Numbered from the stretch's first letter, positions 7,924 to 15,494 are shown. The stretch: 37,655 bases of DNA from Actinomycetes bacterium (GCA_021784895.1 JAJYHG010000016.1:1-37655); one strand, 5' to 3'. Notes: generated by a model not told the origin, from the letters alone. Made by a program: numbers and translations.

Positions 7924-9258
7924 ATGACCACTGAAACCCCGCAGATCACGGGTGCTGATGACGCATCTGGAGCCGACTCGCTGACGATCGTCGACAACCG
8001 CACCGGCAGGACCTATGAGGTCCCGATCGAGGACGGCACGATCCGCGCCACCGAGCTGCGCAAGATCAGGGTGGATGACGACGACTTTGGGATCATGACC
8101 TATGACCCAGCGTTCATGAACACCGCTTCGTGCCGCTCGTCGATCACCTACATCGACGGGGACAAGGGCATCCTCGAATATCGCGGCTACCCGATCGAGC
8201 AGCTGGCGGAGAAGTCCACCTACCTGGAGGTCGCCTACCTGTTGATCTACGGGCGTCTGCCCCTGCAGCACGAGCTGGACGACTGGACGCACCTGATCAC
8301 GACCCACACCTTCGTCCACGAGAACATCAAAGACTTCATGCAGGGCTTCCGCTACGACGCGCATCCGATGGGGATGCTGCTGGCGGCGGTCGGCGCGCTC
8401 TCGACCTTCTACCCCGAGGCCAACCAGATCAAGGACCGCGAGCTGCGGATGATGCAGGTCGTGCGCCTGGTCGCGAAGATGCCGACGCTGGCCGCGTTCG
8501 CCTACCGCCACAACCGCGGCATGCCCTATGTCTATCCGGACAACGATCTGAGCTATGCGGGCAACTTCCTCTCGATGCTCTACAAGATCGCCGAGCTCAA
8601 GTACGAGCCCGACCCGCGGCTCGAGCGCGCGCTGGACGTGCTCTTCATCCTCCACGCCGACCACGAGCAGAACTGCTCCACCAGCGCGGTCCGCAGCGTC
8701 GGCTCCTCGCAGGTGGACCCGTACTCGGCCACCGCGGCCGGGATCGCGGCGCTGTATGGCCCGCTGCACGGCGGCGCCAATGAGGCGGTCCTGCGGATGC
8801 TGCGCCGGGTCGGCGGCCAGCACAACATCCCCGAGTTCATCGCCGGCGTGAAGGCCGGCCACGAGCGGCTGATGGGCTTCGGCCACCGCGTCTACAAAAA
8901 TTTCGACCCGCGCGCGAAGATCATCAAGCGGGCCGTTGAGGATGTCTTTGAGGTCACCGGCAAGAGCCCGCTGCTGCACGTCGCCACCGAGCTCGAGAAG
9001 ATCGCGCTCGAGGACGAGTACTTCATCTCCCGCAAGCTCTATCCGAACGTCGACTTCTACTCGGGGCTGATCTACGAGGCGCTGGGCATGCCGGTGGAGA
9101 TGTTCCCGGTGCTGTTCGCGATCGGCCGCACCAGCGGCTGGATCGCCCAGTGGCTCGAGATGATCGACGACGAGGAGCAGAAGATCGCCCGCCCGCGCCA
9201 GATATATACCGGCGGGCGAGGGGTAGACTACGTGCCGATGGCGGAGCGCGGGCGATGA
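7924..9258 (+). CDS. gltA: Citrate synthase
   Basis: 444 residues, type II (hexameric-type) length with an N-terminal beta domain. Catalytic residues are His247 in HADHEQN, His282 in GPLHGGANEA, and His321 with Asp328 in GFGHRVYKNFDPR. It condenses acetyl-CoA and oxaloacetate to citrate at the entry of the TCA cycle. ATG 7924 follows the ribosome site GAGAGGA at good spacing. The stop overlaps the cupin start (ATGA), so the two are translationally coupled. Homocitrate or methylcitrate synthases look different around the active site, and this reads as a normal GltA. Confidence 0.96.
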   Translation: MTTETPQITGADDASGADSLTIVDNRTGRTYEVPIEDGTIRATELRKIRVDDDDFGIMTYDPAFMNTASCRSSITYIDGDKGILEYRGYPIEQLAEKSTYLEVAYLLIYGRLPLQHELDDWTHLITTHTFVHENIKDFMQGFRYDAHPMGMLLAAVGALSTFYPEANQIKDRELRMMQVVRLVAKMPTLAAFAYRHNRGMPYVYPDNDLSYAGNFLSMLYKIAELKYEPDPRLERALDVLFILHADHEQNCSTSAVRSVGSSQVDPYSATAAGIAALYGPLHGGANEAVLRMLRRVGGQHNIPEFIAGVKAGHERLMGFGHRVYKNFDPRAKIIKRAVEDVFEVTGKSPLLHVATELEKIALEDEYFISRKLYPNVDFYSGLIYEALGMPVEMFPVLFAIGRTSGWIAQWLEMIDDEEQKIARPRQIYTGGRGVDYVPMAERGR

Positions 9259-9698
9259 GCGAGCAGGCGACAGGGATCACATCGGCGCGGCTCGGCGCGG
9301 CACCCGGTGAGCGTTTCAACCGGCTGCGCGACCCGCTCGGCGTCGTCTCCTTCGGGATCAACCAGATGGTGCTCGCACCCGGGCAGCGCGGCCGCATCCA
9401 CCGCCACAAGCACCAGGAAGAGGTGTATCTGGTGCTGGAGGGCACGCTGACGCTGATGGTGGAGGGCGAAGCGCACGAGTTCACGGTCGGCGAGCTGGTC
9501 CGCGTTGCGCCGAGTGCCCGGCGGCAGCTGGTCAACCGCCACCGCTCGCCGCTGTCGCTGCTTGCTCTCGGTGGCCACACCGACCACGCCCACGAGCCGC
9601 GTGATGGTGAGGTGTTCGCCGCCTGGGAGGACCAGCAGGCGGGCTCGCCGGAGACGATGCCGGCGCCCGCGGACCTGCCCGATTCTGAGCTGCGCTGA
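9255..9698 (+). CDS. Single-domain cupin protein
   Basis: 147 residues from the ATG overlapping the citrate synthase stop (ATGA). Cupin motif 1 is clear: HRHKHQEEVYLVLEG around residues 49-63 with His51, His53 and Glu56 as likely metal ligands. Motif 2 (GELVRVAPSARRQLVN) keeps Gly and Pro but has Arg/Gln where the third metal histidine is expected, so metal binding may be altered. The C-terminal tail (about residue 105 on) is acidic and Pro-rich. Function is unknown. Coupling to gltA suggests a link to central carbon metabolism, which I cannot specify. Confidence 0.8.
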   Translation: MSEQATGITSARLGAAPGERFNRLRDPLGVVSFGINQMVLAPGQRGRIHRHKHQEEVYLVLEGTLTLMVEGEAHEFTVGELVRVAPSARRQLVNRHRSPLSLLALGGHTDHAHEPRDGEVFAAWEDQQAGSPETMPAPADLPDSELR

Positions 9699-9722
9699 GC
9701 CGGACTGGGGCGGGCGTCTGGC

Positions 9723-9753
9723 GCGGGTGCCGGCCAGCGGGCCGGGCACCCGC
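9723..9753 (+). terminator. Hairpin with AGCG loop between convergent genes
   Basis: Left arm GCGGGTGCCGGCC, loop AGCG, right arm GGCCGGGCACCCGC with a single bulged G. It starts 25 bases after the cupin stop and ends two bases before the stop of the opposing permease, so it can serve the plus-strand operon and perhaps both. The core is identical over 19 nt to the hairpin at 4939, while the outer six base pairs differ but stay paired. Confidence 0.65.
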
Positions 9754-9755
9754 GG

Positions 9756-10577
9756 TTAGCGCGTCCGTGCATTCAACGTGTCGCGCAACGCCTCGCCGAC
9801 GAGGTTGAAGGCGATCACGGTCACCATGATCATCACGCCGGCGGGATACACCTCCCACCAGTAGCCGTCGAGGAGATAGGCCGTGCCCTGGTAGAGCATC
9901 CCGCCCCAGGTTGCCGCCGGAGGCGCCAGCCCGAAGCCCAGGAAGCTGAGCGTCGCCAGCAGCACGATCGCGTCGGCGACCTGGAAGGTCGCGTTGACGG
10001 TCACCGTGCCGAGCGCGTTGGGGAGCAGGTGGCGCACGATCGTCCAGCGCCGGGGTGCGCCCATCGCCCGAGCCGCGTCGATGTAGGGCCGGGATCTGAG
10101 GCTGAGCGTCTCACCGCGGATGAGGCGCGCCGGCCCGAGCCAGGAGAGCAGCGAGATCACCCCGATCAGCAGCCAGATCGTCGGCTGCGCGACGGTGGCC
10201 AGGTAGATCAGGACGAAGATCGCGGGCAGCGCCAGCAGCGTGTCCACGATCCGCATCAGCAGGGCGTCGATCGCGCCGCCGCTGAAGCCCGCCAGCGCAC
10301 CCCAGAGCGCGCCGAACAGGGTTGCGAGCACCGCCACCGCCAGCCCGATCTCGAGCGACGCGCGCCCGCCGACCATGAGCCGGCCGAGCACGTCGTAGCC
10401 GTTCGCGTCGGTCCCGAGCGGGTGGGCCGCGCTGGGCGCCATGTTGGTGATGGCGACGTTCGCCTGGAGCTGGTTGGTGGGGTCAACGAGCGGCCCGGCG
10501 AAGCAGAAGGCAAAGAGCAGCACGAGCACTGCCGCCCCCGCGACCCCGAACCGGTGGTGGGCGAAGCGCTGGATCAT
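9756..10577 (-). CDS. ABC transporter permease, DppC/OppC type
   Basis: 273 residues with about six membrane helices. The start has the DppC layout: a cytoplasmic start, one helix at about 11-30, then an extracytoplasmic loop with HPLGTDANGYDVLGRLMVGG. The EAA loop that docks the ATPase is at about 163-187 (RPYIDAARAMGAPRRWTIVR). The start overlaps the stop of the DppB-type gene by four bases (ATGA). With the receptor and DppB partner it forms a peptide/nickel-family importer, here under a TPP riboswitch. The operon ends here without an ATP-binding subunit. Confidence 0.93.
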   Translation of the reverse strand: MIQRFAHHRFGVAGAAVLVLLFAFCFAGPLVDPTNQLQANVAITNMAPSAAHPLGTDANGYDVLGRLMVGGRASLEIGLAVAVLATLFGALWGALAGFSGGAIDALLMRIVDTLLALPAIFVLIYLATVAQPTIWLLIGVISLLSWLGPARLIRGETLSLRSRPYIDAARAMGAPRRWTIVRHLLPNALGTVTVNATFQVADAIVLLATLSFLGFGLAPPAATWGGMLYQGTAYLLDGYWWEVYPAGVMIMVTVIAFNLVGEALRDTLNARTR

Positions 10578-11542
10578 GGCTGCTTGGGGCTGCCCGCGCC
10601 GGGGGTGCCGACGCGCGGGTCAAGCAGCGCGTAGGCCACGTCGGCGAGCAGGCTGCCGGTCACCGTTGCCACTCCCACGAGCAGCGTGATGCCCAGCTCG
10701 ACCGGATAATCGGCGTTGGCGGCGGCAACGTAGTAGCTCAGCCCGACGCCGGGGATGTTGAAGACGTATTCGACCACGAGCCCCGAGGTCAGGAGCATCG
10801 GCACCGACATGCCGAGCAGCGTGACGACCGCCAGCAGTGAGTTGCGCAGCACGTGGCGGCTCAGCACAAGCCGCTCCGGGAGGCCCTTGGCCCGTGCCAG
10901 GCGGATGTAGTCCTCGGCCAGCGTCTCGATCGCCGCCGAGCGCATGTAGCGGCTGAACCAGGCGACGTTGACGAGCGTGAGCGTGAGCACCGGGAGCACG
11001 AGCCCGCGCGGATCGCTGAGGATCCCGGCCGGGCCCGGCGGGCCGGCTTCCGGCGGCAGCAGGTGCGCGCCGGTGCTCAGAGCTGCGATCAAGAGCAGCG
11101 CCAGCCAGTAGGAGGGCATCGAGTAGAGCGCGAGCGTCGCCGCGGTGACCAGCTGATCACCGGCCCGGTTGCGGCGCACGGCCTGGGCGATCCCGAGCGG
11201 GAGCGCGATCGCGAGTGCGAGCGCGAACCCGAGGCCGACCAGGATCAGGTCGTTGGGCGCCTGGCTCGCGATCAGCGAGCCGACACTCTGGTTTAGCCGG
11301 TAGGAGTAGCCGAGGTCGCCGTGGAGCAGGTGCCAGAGGTAGTCGAGGTACTGGACCGGGAGGGGGTGGTCGAGGCCGTTGGCGGCGTCGAAGGCTCTGA
11401 CCGCCTGGTGGTCTGCGCGCGGCCCGAGGATCGCGTGCGCGAGGCTGCCGGGCGTCAGCCGCTCGAGGATGAAGACCACCAGCGTGACGCCCAGCAGCAC
11501 GCCGGCCGCCTGGCCGGTGCGCCGCAGCAGGAAGCCGCTCAT
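10574..11542 (-). CDS. ABC transporter permease, DppB/OppB type
   Basis: 322 residues with about six membrane helices. DppB hallmarks are the N-terminal LLRRTGQ helix, PVQYLDYLWHLLHGDLGYSY (the conserved GDLG at 75-78), and the EAA loop DYIRLARAKGLPERLVLSRH at 211-230. It pairs with the following DppC-type permease. The start codon lies within three tandem 11-nt repeats (see that entry). ATG 11542 is the copy in frame, while the ATG 11 bases earlier yields only four codons before a stop. A thiamine-related substrate is suggested only by the riboswitch. Confidence 0.92.
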   Translation of the reverse strand: MSGFLLRRTGQAAGVLLGVTLVVFILERLTPGSLAHAILGPRADHQAVRAFDAANGLDHPLPVQYLDYLWHLLHGDLGYSYRLNQSVGSLIASQAPNDLILVGLGFALALAIALPLGIAQAVRRNRAGDQLVTAATLALYSMPSYWLALLLIAALSTGAHLLPPEAGPPGPAGILSDPRGLVLPVLTLTLVNVAWFSRYMRSAAIETLAEDYIRLARAKGLPERLVLSRHVLRNSLLAVVTLLGMSVPMLLTSGLVVEYVFNIPGVGLSYYVAAANADYPVELGITLLVGVATVTGSLLADVAYALLDPRVGTPGAGSPKQP

Positions 11543-11566
11543 ACGCCGCTCATACGCCGCTCACAT
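11532..11566 (-). repeat. 11-nt tandem repeat carrying duplicated start codons
   Basis: On the minus strand the unit GTATGAGCGGC occurs twice, with a degenerate third copy (GCATGTGAGCGGC) upstream, giving ATGs at 11566, 11553 and 11542. Only the last opens the permease frame. The 11566 and 11553 ATGs open frames of one and four codons. The repeat also contains the receptor-gene stop region, and could tune coupling between receptor and permease. Confidence 0.6.
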
Positions 11567-11571
11567 GCCGC

Positions 11572-13455
11572 TCAACGGGTGAAGTACCACTCCTCGGGGC
11601 TCAGGTAGCCGTAGGCGTTCGGGGTCGTGCCCGCGAGGTTTGCCTGGAAGGTCTCGAGCGTCCCGGGAGAGGGCTGCCAGAAGTCGGGCAGCGCCAGGCG
11701 GACCGCGTTGGCGTAGGCGTTGAGCGTGTGCTGCGCGTCGCGCGCCGGGCTCGTGGTGCTCGCCCGGATCAGCCGGTCGATCGCGGTGCTCGAGTAGCTG
11801 CCGACGTTCCCCAGCGCGCCGGTCTGGAAGATCTCCTCGCCGGTCGGGTAGTGGTCGGGAGCGAACACCCAGGCGCTTCCGTACTGGCCGAGCTGCCAGG
11901 AGCAGGCCGCCATGTGGGGCGCGCACGGCTCGATCTGGGCCGCGACCGTCGCGGCCGTCACCTGCTTGAGCGCGAGCTCGATGCCGGCTTGGCGGGCGAC
12001 CGACTGCAGGTCGACCATCGCGTTGTCGGTGTAGGACATGCCGTCCGGGTACATCAGCGTGAAGCGCAGCTGCTGGCCCTGGCGGATGCCGGAGCCGCAG
12101 TCGCCGCGCTTGCTGCCGGGGTGCACGCAGCTCGTGATGGCGCCCGGGCGGACCCGCCAGCCGTGGGCGGCGAGGATCCGCCGGGCCGCGGAGACGCTGA
12201 ACGGGTAGGGGTTGGTGTGCGCCTGCGCGTCCGCGTAGGGGTTGGCGGGCTGCGCGGGTACGGGGCTGTAGGTTGGAACGCCCAGCCCCTGGTAGTAGGC
12301 ACGGATCCAGCCGCTCTGGTTGACGAGGTGCTGGAAGGCCTGGCGGAAGTAGAGCTGCCTGAAGACCGGACCGGCCGTGGGGTTGTTGAAGTTGGGCTCG
12401 AAGTAGTCAAAGCCGTAGGGATAGACGGTCGCGAGCCGGTATCCCTGTGCGCGCAGCGCCGCCGCCTGGGGAGCGTCGGTGTCGGGGACGTAGCCAACCG
12501 AGATCTGCGCCTGTGAGCCGCCCTGGCCGCCGCGCGCGGGCCCCGCCTCCAGCAGCGAGAACTCGGCCGTCGCGCTCGTGAAGGGCAGCTCCACGAAGCG
12601 GGCCAGCCGTGGCCGGTCCGGCCCGTCGTAGAGCTTGTTGGGCACGAACGTGGCGCGGCCGTCGGCGGTCAGCTGGGCGAGCTTCCAGGGGCCGTCGACG
12701 ACCTGCCAGATCGGGCTCGAGGCGTAGCCCGAGACCCGTTTGGCCCGGGCGTTGAGGAAGGCGTATACGGCCCGGGCGCCGGCAGGTGTTGCGTCCGGCT
12801 GTGCCGCCAGGGCCGGGCAGCCGCTATTGCTGTGACAGCCGCTGCTGCTCGTGCGGTCCCAGGCCATCGGCAGCGGCGTGATCTGCGAGAGCTCGTTGTC
12901 GGTGAACCAGACCGGGTTGTAGCCCCGGTCCAGGCGCAGGCGCACGGTGCGCGGGCCGGTCGCGCGGTAGGAGACGACATTGTCCGGGAAGCCTCCCGGC
13001 ACATACGAGGCCCAGTCGGCCCTGTTGGCCCTGAGCAGGTTGATCCAGAAGATCACGCCGCGCGCGCTCACGGGCGTGCCGTTGGACCAGCGCGCGCGCT
13101 TGAGCGTGATCGTGACGACGCGGTTGTGGTCGCTGTAGACCGGTGCGTCACCCAGGGAGAGCGAGTAGTCGACCCCGGGCCGGTTGCCGTTGCCGAACCA
13201 GTAAAGCGGCCGGTACATCAGCGTCTGGAAGTCGTAGACGTTCTCGTTGGTGTAGTAGGCGCCAGAGATCAGCGGGAAGATGTAGTTCGGTGGCTCGAGC
13301 GGCTGCTCGGCCCAGTAAGCGGTGCCGCCGCGCGCCACGGCCGCAGCGCTGCGTACCGCGGCCGCGCTGTGATGCGCCGCCCGTGTCGACCCGCATGCGG
13401 CGATGAGTGTGGCGCAAACCACTACGACCACCGGACCGCGCAACTTGACAGTCAT
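11572..13455 (-). CDS. Solute-binding lipoprotein of a peptide/nickel-type ABC importer (SBP_bac_5)
   Basis: 627 residues. The signal peptide has lipobox LIAAC, lipidated Cys21. The body has the family-5 receptor layout, including NVYDFQTLMYRPLY near residue 75, TITLKRARWSNGTPVSARGV in the first third, and a late region with FAPDHYPTGEEIFQTG. It is unusually rich in Tyr and Trp. Three close cysteine pairs (GCHSNSGC, CVHPGSKRGDC, CAPHMAAC) look like disulphide-closed loops, an addition I do not associate with typical DppA. It is the first gene behind a TPP riboswitch, so the ligand may be thiamine, a thiamine precursor or a conjugate. An oligopeptide is the default expectation from family alone. 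It is followed by DppB and DppC permeases. Confidence 0.9.
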   Translation of the reverse strand: MTVKLRGPVVVVVCATLIAACGSTRAAHHSAAAVRSAAAVARGGTAYWAEQPLEPPNYIFPLISGAYYTNENVYDFQTLMYRPLYWFGNGNRPGVDYSLSLGDAPVYSDHNRVVTITLKRARWSNGTPVSARGVIFWINLLRANRADWASYVPGGFPDNVVSYRATGPRTVRLRLDRGYNPVWFTDNELSQITPLPMAWDRTSSSGCHSNSGCPALAAQPDATPAGARAVYAFLNARAKRVSGYASSPIWQVVDGPWKLAQLTADGRATFVPNKLYDGPDRPRLARFVELPFTSATAEFSLLEAGPARGGQGGSQAQISVGYVPDTDAPQAAALRAQGYRLATVYPYGFDYFEPNFNNPTAGPVFRQLYFRQAFQHLVNQSGWIRAYYQGLGVPTYSPVPAQPANPYADAQAHTNPYPFSVSAARRILAAHGWRVRPGAITSCVHPGSKRGDCGSGIRQGQQLRFTLMYPDGMSYTDNAMVDLQSVARQAGIELALKQVTAATVAAQIEPCAPHMAACSWQLGQYGSAWVFAPDHYPTGEEIFQTGALGNVGSYSSTAIDRLIRASTTSPARDAQHTLNAYANAVRLALPDFWQPSPGTLETFQANLAGTTPNAYGYLSPEEWYFTR

Positions 13456-13460
13456 TTCTT

Positions 13461-13546
13461 GCTCCCTCCGCCGGCATGACCCGGATCAGGTTCTACGGTC
13501 GGCGCCGTCCGGCGCCCTCTCAGCCCAAGTGGACTCCCGCGTTGTT
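13461..13546 (-). ncRNA. TPP riboswitch (THI element)
   Basis: Minus-strand RNA upstream of the receptor gene. The conserved 5' part is CGGGAGUCC...GGGCUGAGAGG, with the invariant CUGAGA that binds the pyrimidine end of TPP. A variable P3 stem follows (GGCGCC, GGAC loop, GGCGCC). The 3' part is ACCUGAUCCGGGUCAUGCC then GGCGGAGGGA, matching the THI consensus ACCUGAUCNGGNUAAUGCCNGCGNAGGGA closely. The GGAGGGAG at the 3' end is only about 7-14 bases from the start codon, so ligand binding could hide the ribosome site. P1 is not obvious. High TPP should lower expression of the importer. Confidence 0.93.
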
Positions 13547-13608
13547 CCGCGACAGTGTAGAGGCTGGCGGGGCACGACCCAAGTGCAATAGCGACTGCGG
13601 GCCCGTCC

Positions 13609-13650
13609 GGCCGGCGCGCCCGCCCGTCTGGCCGGCGCGCCCGCCCGTCT
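13609..13650. repeat. 21-nt tandem repeat, two perfect copies
   Basis: The unit begins GGCCGGCGCGCC and ends CGCCCGTCT. Copies are at 13609-13629 and 13630-13650, followed by a partial third (GGCCAGCC). It lies in the leader region upstream of the TPP riboswitch. Function unknown. Confidence 0.7.
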
Positions 13651-13663
13651 GGCCAGCCAGGAC

Positions 13664-13757
13664 GCACAAACTGGCAGCGTCACTCCCAGTTTGTGCATCT
13701 GGTGCCGAAAATCGTGCCGTTTCAGAGCAAACTGGCTGCCGCGTTGTCAGTTTGTGC
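13664..13757. repeat. Interspersed palindromic repeat, two modules (GCACAAAC...CCAGTTTG)
   Basis: Module A: GCACAAACTGG at 13664-13674 and its exact complement CCAGTTTGTGC at 13686-13696. Module B: CAAACTG at 13728-13734 and CAGTTTG at 13748-13754. The modules are offset by exactly 61 bases. Read on the minus strand, module B is GCACAAACTG...CCAGTTTGCTC followed by TGAAACGGC. A third copy with nearly the same tail lies at 32288-32329. These are probably short mobile or structured intergenic repeats. Confidence 0.65.
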
Positions 13758-13779
13758 GCTACGGCCGGTAGGCGAAGCT

Positions 13780-14364
13780 CTAGCTGCCGGGCACGACTAG
13801 GTCGAAGCCTGCTGGCAGCCGTGAGGCAAAGTACTCACGTTCGGCGGCCAGCCAGGTCTCGTCCCAATCTGCGGGGTCGATCCGGCCGCGCAGGCGCGCC
13901 AGCCTGATGGGCTCCGGCGTGTCTACCAACACGGCGTGCGTTACCAGGTCGGCGAGCGCTGGGGAGGCCGCGGAGACGCCCTCTACGATCACCAGCAGCG
14001 CCCCCGAGGCGAGCGCGGGTTCGAGCGCGTCTCGGCGCAGCGCTGCCCAGTCGTAGTAGGCGGCGAGCGGTCGTCGGTCGCTCGACGGTGCCGGCGGGTA
14101 GCGCAGCCGGCTGTCGGTGGCGATCAGCTCGGCCGCGAGCGCACCCGCCACCTCGCGCGCAATGGTGGTCTTGCCCGCGGCGCCGTGGCCATCGATCGCG
14201 ACCACGAGCTGGTCGCCCGCCTGACGCCCCGCGCCTGCCTGACGCCCCGCGCCTGCCTGACGCCCCGCGCCTGCCTGACGCCCCGCGCCTGCCTGACGCC
14301 CCGCGCCTGCCTGAGCCTGCCACTCGCGGATGGCGGCCGTGATCGCTTCAGCGCCAGGGGTCAC
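13780..14364 (-). CDS. Uridine-kinase-like P-loop protein with an AGAGRQ repeat
   Basis: 194 residues from GTG 14364, which overlaps the stop of the upstream gene (GTGA). Residues about 19-50 are five tandem AGAGRQ hexapeptides. The P-loop DGHGAAGKTT follows (starting about residue 58), then ATDSR, a YDW segment, VIVEGVSAASP and a C-terminal DLVVPG. The layout matches small P-loop kinases annotated as uridine kinase-like. A paralogue lies in the GNAT fusion at 35070, which shares the (T)D, YDW, IEGV, Trp-Glu and DLVV landmarks. The substrate is unknown. The repeat is presumably a flexible linker; its 18-bp unit can change copy number without shifting the frame. Confidence 0.75.
   Translation of the reverse strand: MTPGAEAITAAIREWQAQAGAGRQAGAGRQAGAGRQAGAGRQAGAGRQAGDQLVVAIDGHGAAGKTTIAREVAGALAAELIATDSRLRYPPAPSSDRRPLAAYYDWAALRRDALEPALASGALLVIVEGVSAASPALADLVTHAVLVDTPEPIRLARLRGRIDPADWDETWLAAEREYFASRLPAGFDLVVPGS
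14221..14310. repeat. 18-bp coding tandem repeat, five perfect copies
   Basis: The unit CTGACGCCCCGCGCCTGC is repeated without a mismatch at 14221, 14239, 14257, 14275 and 14293, followed by a partial copy. On the minus strand it encodes AGAGRQ within the N-terminus of the P-loop protein. Perfect identity implies recent expansion by slippage. Confidence 0.9.
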
Positions 14365-15038
14365 AGCACGAGCGTGCCGGCGTTGTGCCGCAGCCAGGCG
14401 GCGTGGGTGCGGTGGTCAGGGCAGTACCGTGCCACCAGCGCCCAGAAGCGCGGCGAATGGTCGTGCACCGCCAGGTGGCAGACCTCGTGCCAGACGACGT
14501 AGTCGAGCACCTCTGGTGGTGCCAGCAGCAGCCTCCAGTTGAAACTGAGCACCCCGCCGGTCGAGCAACTTCCCCAGCGTGTGCGCTGGTCGCGGATGGC
14601 CAGGCGCGTGTAACGCAGGCCGCTCGAGGCGCAGGCGCGGTCCAGGCGCTCCCCGATCTCGCTGCGCGCCATGTGCCGGTACCAGCGCTCGATCGCGGCC
14701 GCCTGCTGCGGGCCTTCGGGCACGAGCAGCGTGGCGCCGCGCCGGCTCACCCGGGTGTGCCCAGCTCCGGGCACGACGGTCAGGCTCGCGCCCAGGTAGG
14801 GCAGCGTGCCGCCGCGATCGAGCACCGCTGCGCGCTGGCGGCTGGCGTTGCGCTGCTGACGTTCGATCCAGGTGCGTAGGTCGCGTACCGCCTGCTCGGC
14901 AGCGCCCAGCTCCAACGCCTGCGGCAGCACCACCTCGACCCTGCCCGCACGGTCCACACTCACGCGCACCCGGCGGGCACGCGATGAGCGGCGCACGTCG
15001 TAGGCGAGCAGGGACGCCGAATCGGCCAGCACAGGCAC
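14361..15038 (-). CDS. YgjP-like (DUF45/M48-type) zinc metallopeptidase
   Basis: 225 residues from GTG 15038. The N-terminal half is beta-rich (YDVRRSSRARRVRVSVDRAG). The core has the family signature RWGSCS at 154-159, FNWRLLLAPPEVLDYVVWHE, and the zinc site HEVCH (His184, Glu185, His188), with the HDHSPRFW segment supplying the third ligand region. These proteins are predicted metal-dependent hydrolases; the E. coli relative YgjP has no settled substrate. A longer frame upstream would overlap the divergent GNAT gene. GTG 15038 is supported by TACCCT eight bases upstream. Its stop overlaps the P-loop gene start. Confidence 0.85.
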   Translation of the reverse strand: MPVLADSASLLAYDVRRSSRARRVRVSVDRAGRVEVVLPQALELGAAEQAVRDLRTWIERQQRNASRQRAAVLDRGGTLPYLGASLTVVPGAGHTRVSRRGATLLVPEGPQQAAAIERWYRHMARSEIGERLDRACASSGLRYTRLAIRDQRTRWGSCSTGGVLSFNWRLLLAPPEVLDYVVWHEVCHLAVHDHSPRFWALVARYCPDHRTHAAWLRHNAGTLVL

Positions 15039-15046
15039 GGATAAAG

Positions 15047-15056
15047 AGGGTACGGT
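15047..15056. promoter_or_regulatory. Overlapping divergent -10 elements
   Basis: TACCCT (minus strand, 15052-15047) lies eight bases before the peptidase GTG. TACGGT (plus strand, 15051-15056) lies eleven bases before the GNAT ATG at 15068. The two hexamers share two base pairs, so polymerase can occupy only one direction at a time. Confidence 0.4.
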
Positions 15057-15067
15057 CCAGTGACGAC

Positions 15068-15490
15068 ATGCCGCTGATTCCTGAGCCCCCTGAGCGGATC
15101 TCCGACGAGCTGATCGAGCTGCGCCCGATCGCCGGCTGGGACATCCCGGAGGTGCTGATCGCCCACCAGGACGATTGCGAGCTCTACCGCCGGCTGGGCA
15201 TGTCACGGCCGCCGACCGGGGCGGTGCTAGGCACGGAGGTTGAGCGGGCCGATGCGCTGCGGCGCGCGGGCGAGGCGCTCAAGCTGTCGATCGTCGAGCC
15301 CGGTGCCAACACCTGCCGCGGGCGTGTGGATGTGGTCTTCGACTGGTCGCACGGGGGCGCGATCGTGCGCGTCTGGGTCGCCCCGCAACTGCGCGGCCGT
15401 GGGTATGAGCAGCGCGCCGCCGAGCTGACCTGCGACTGGCTGCGCGACAGTGCTGGCCTGCGCGAGTTGCAGGTCGAGCTGCTGACCTGA
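15068..15490 (+). CDS. Small GNAT-like acetyltransferase
   Basis: 140 residues. The N-terminus ELIELRPIAGWDIPEVLIAH is typical for the first strand and helix of GNAT proteins. The last third has VRVWVAPQLRGRGYEQRAAELTCDWL, where RGRGYE corresponds to the acetyl-CoA pyrophosphate loop (Q/R-x-x-G-x-G/A). The protein ends shortly after the following strand (LRELQVELLT), so the C-terminal GNAT part is short. Substrate unknown. Divergent from the metallopeptidase gene, with no ribosome site visible. Confidence 0.65.
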   Translation: MPLIPEPPERISDELIELRPIAGWDIPEVLIAHQDDCELYRRLGMSRPPTGAVLGTEVERADALRRAGEALKLSIVEPGANTCRGRVDVVFDWSHGGAIVRVWVAPQLRGRGYEQRAAELTCDWLRDSAGLRELQVELLT

Positions 15491-15494
15491 GCCC

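Larger units (their letters stand above)
13547..13779. other. Repeat-rich intergenic stretch upstream of the riboswitch
   Basis: No gene is seen. It holds two copies of a 21-nt GC-rich tandem repeat (13609-13650) and two copies, 61 bases apart, of a palindromic module with CAAACTG and CAGTTTG arms (13664-13757), described separately. The promoter for the importer operon must lie here or be read-through from the kinase gene. I could not identify it. Confidence 0.5.
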
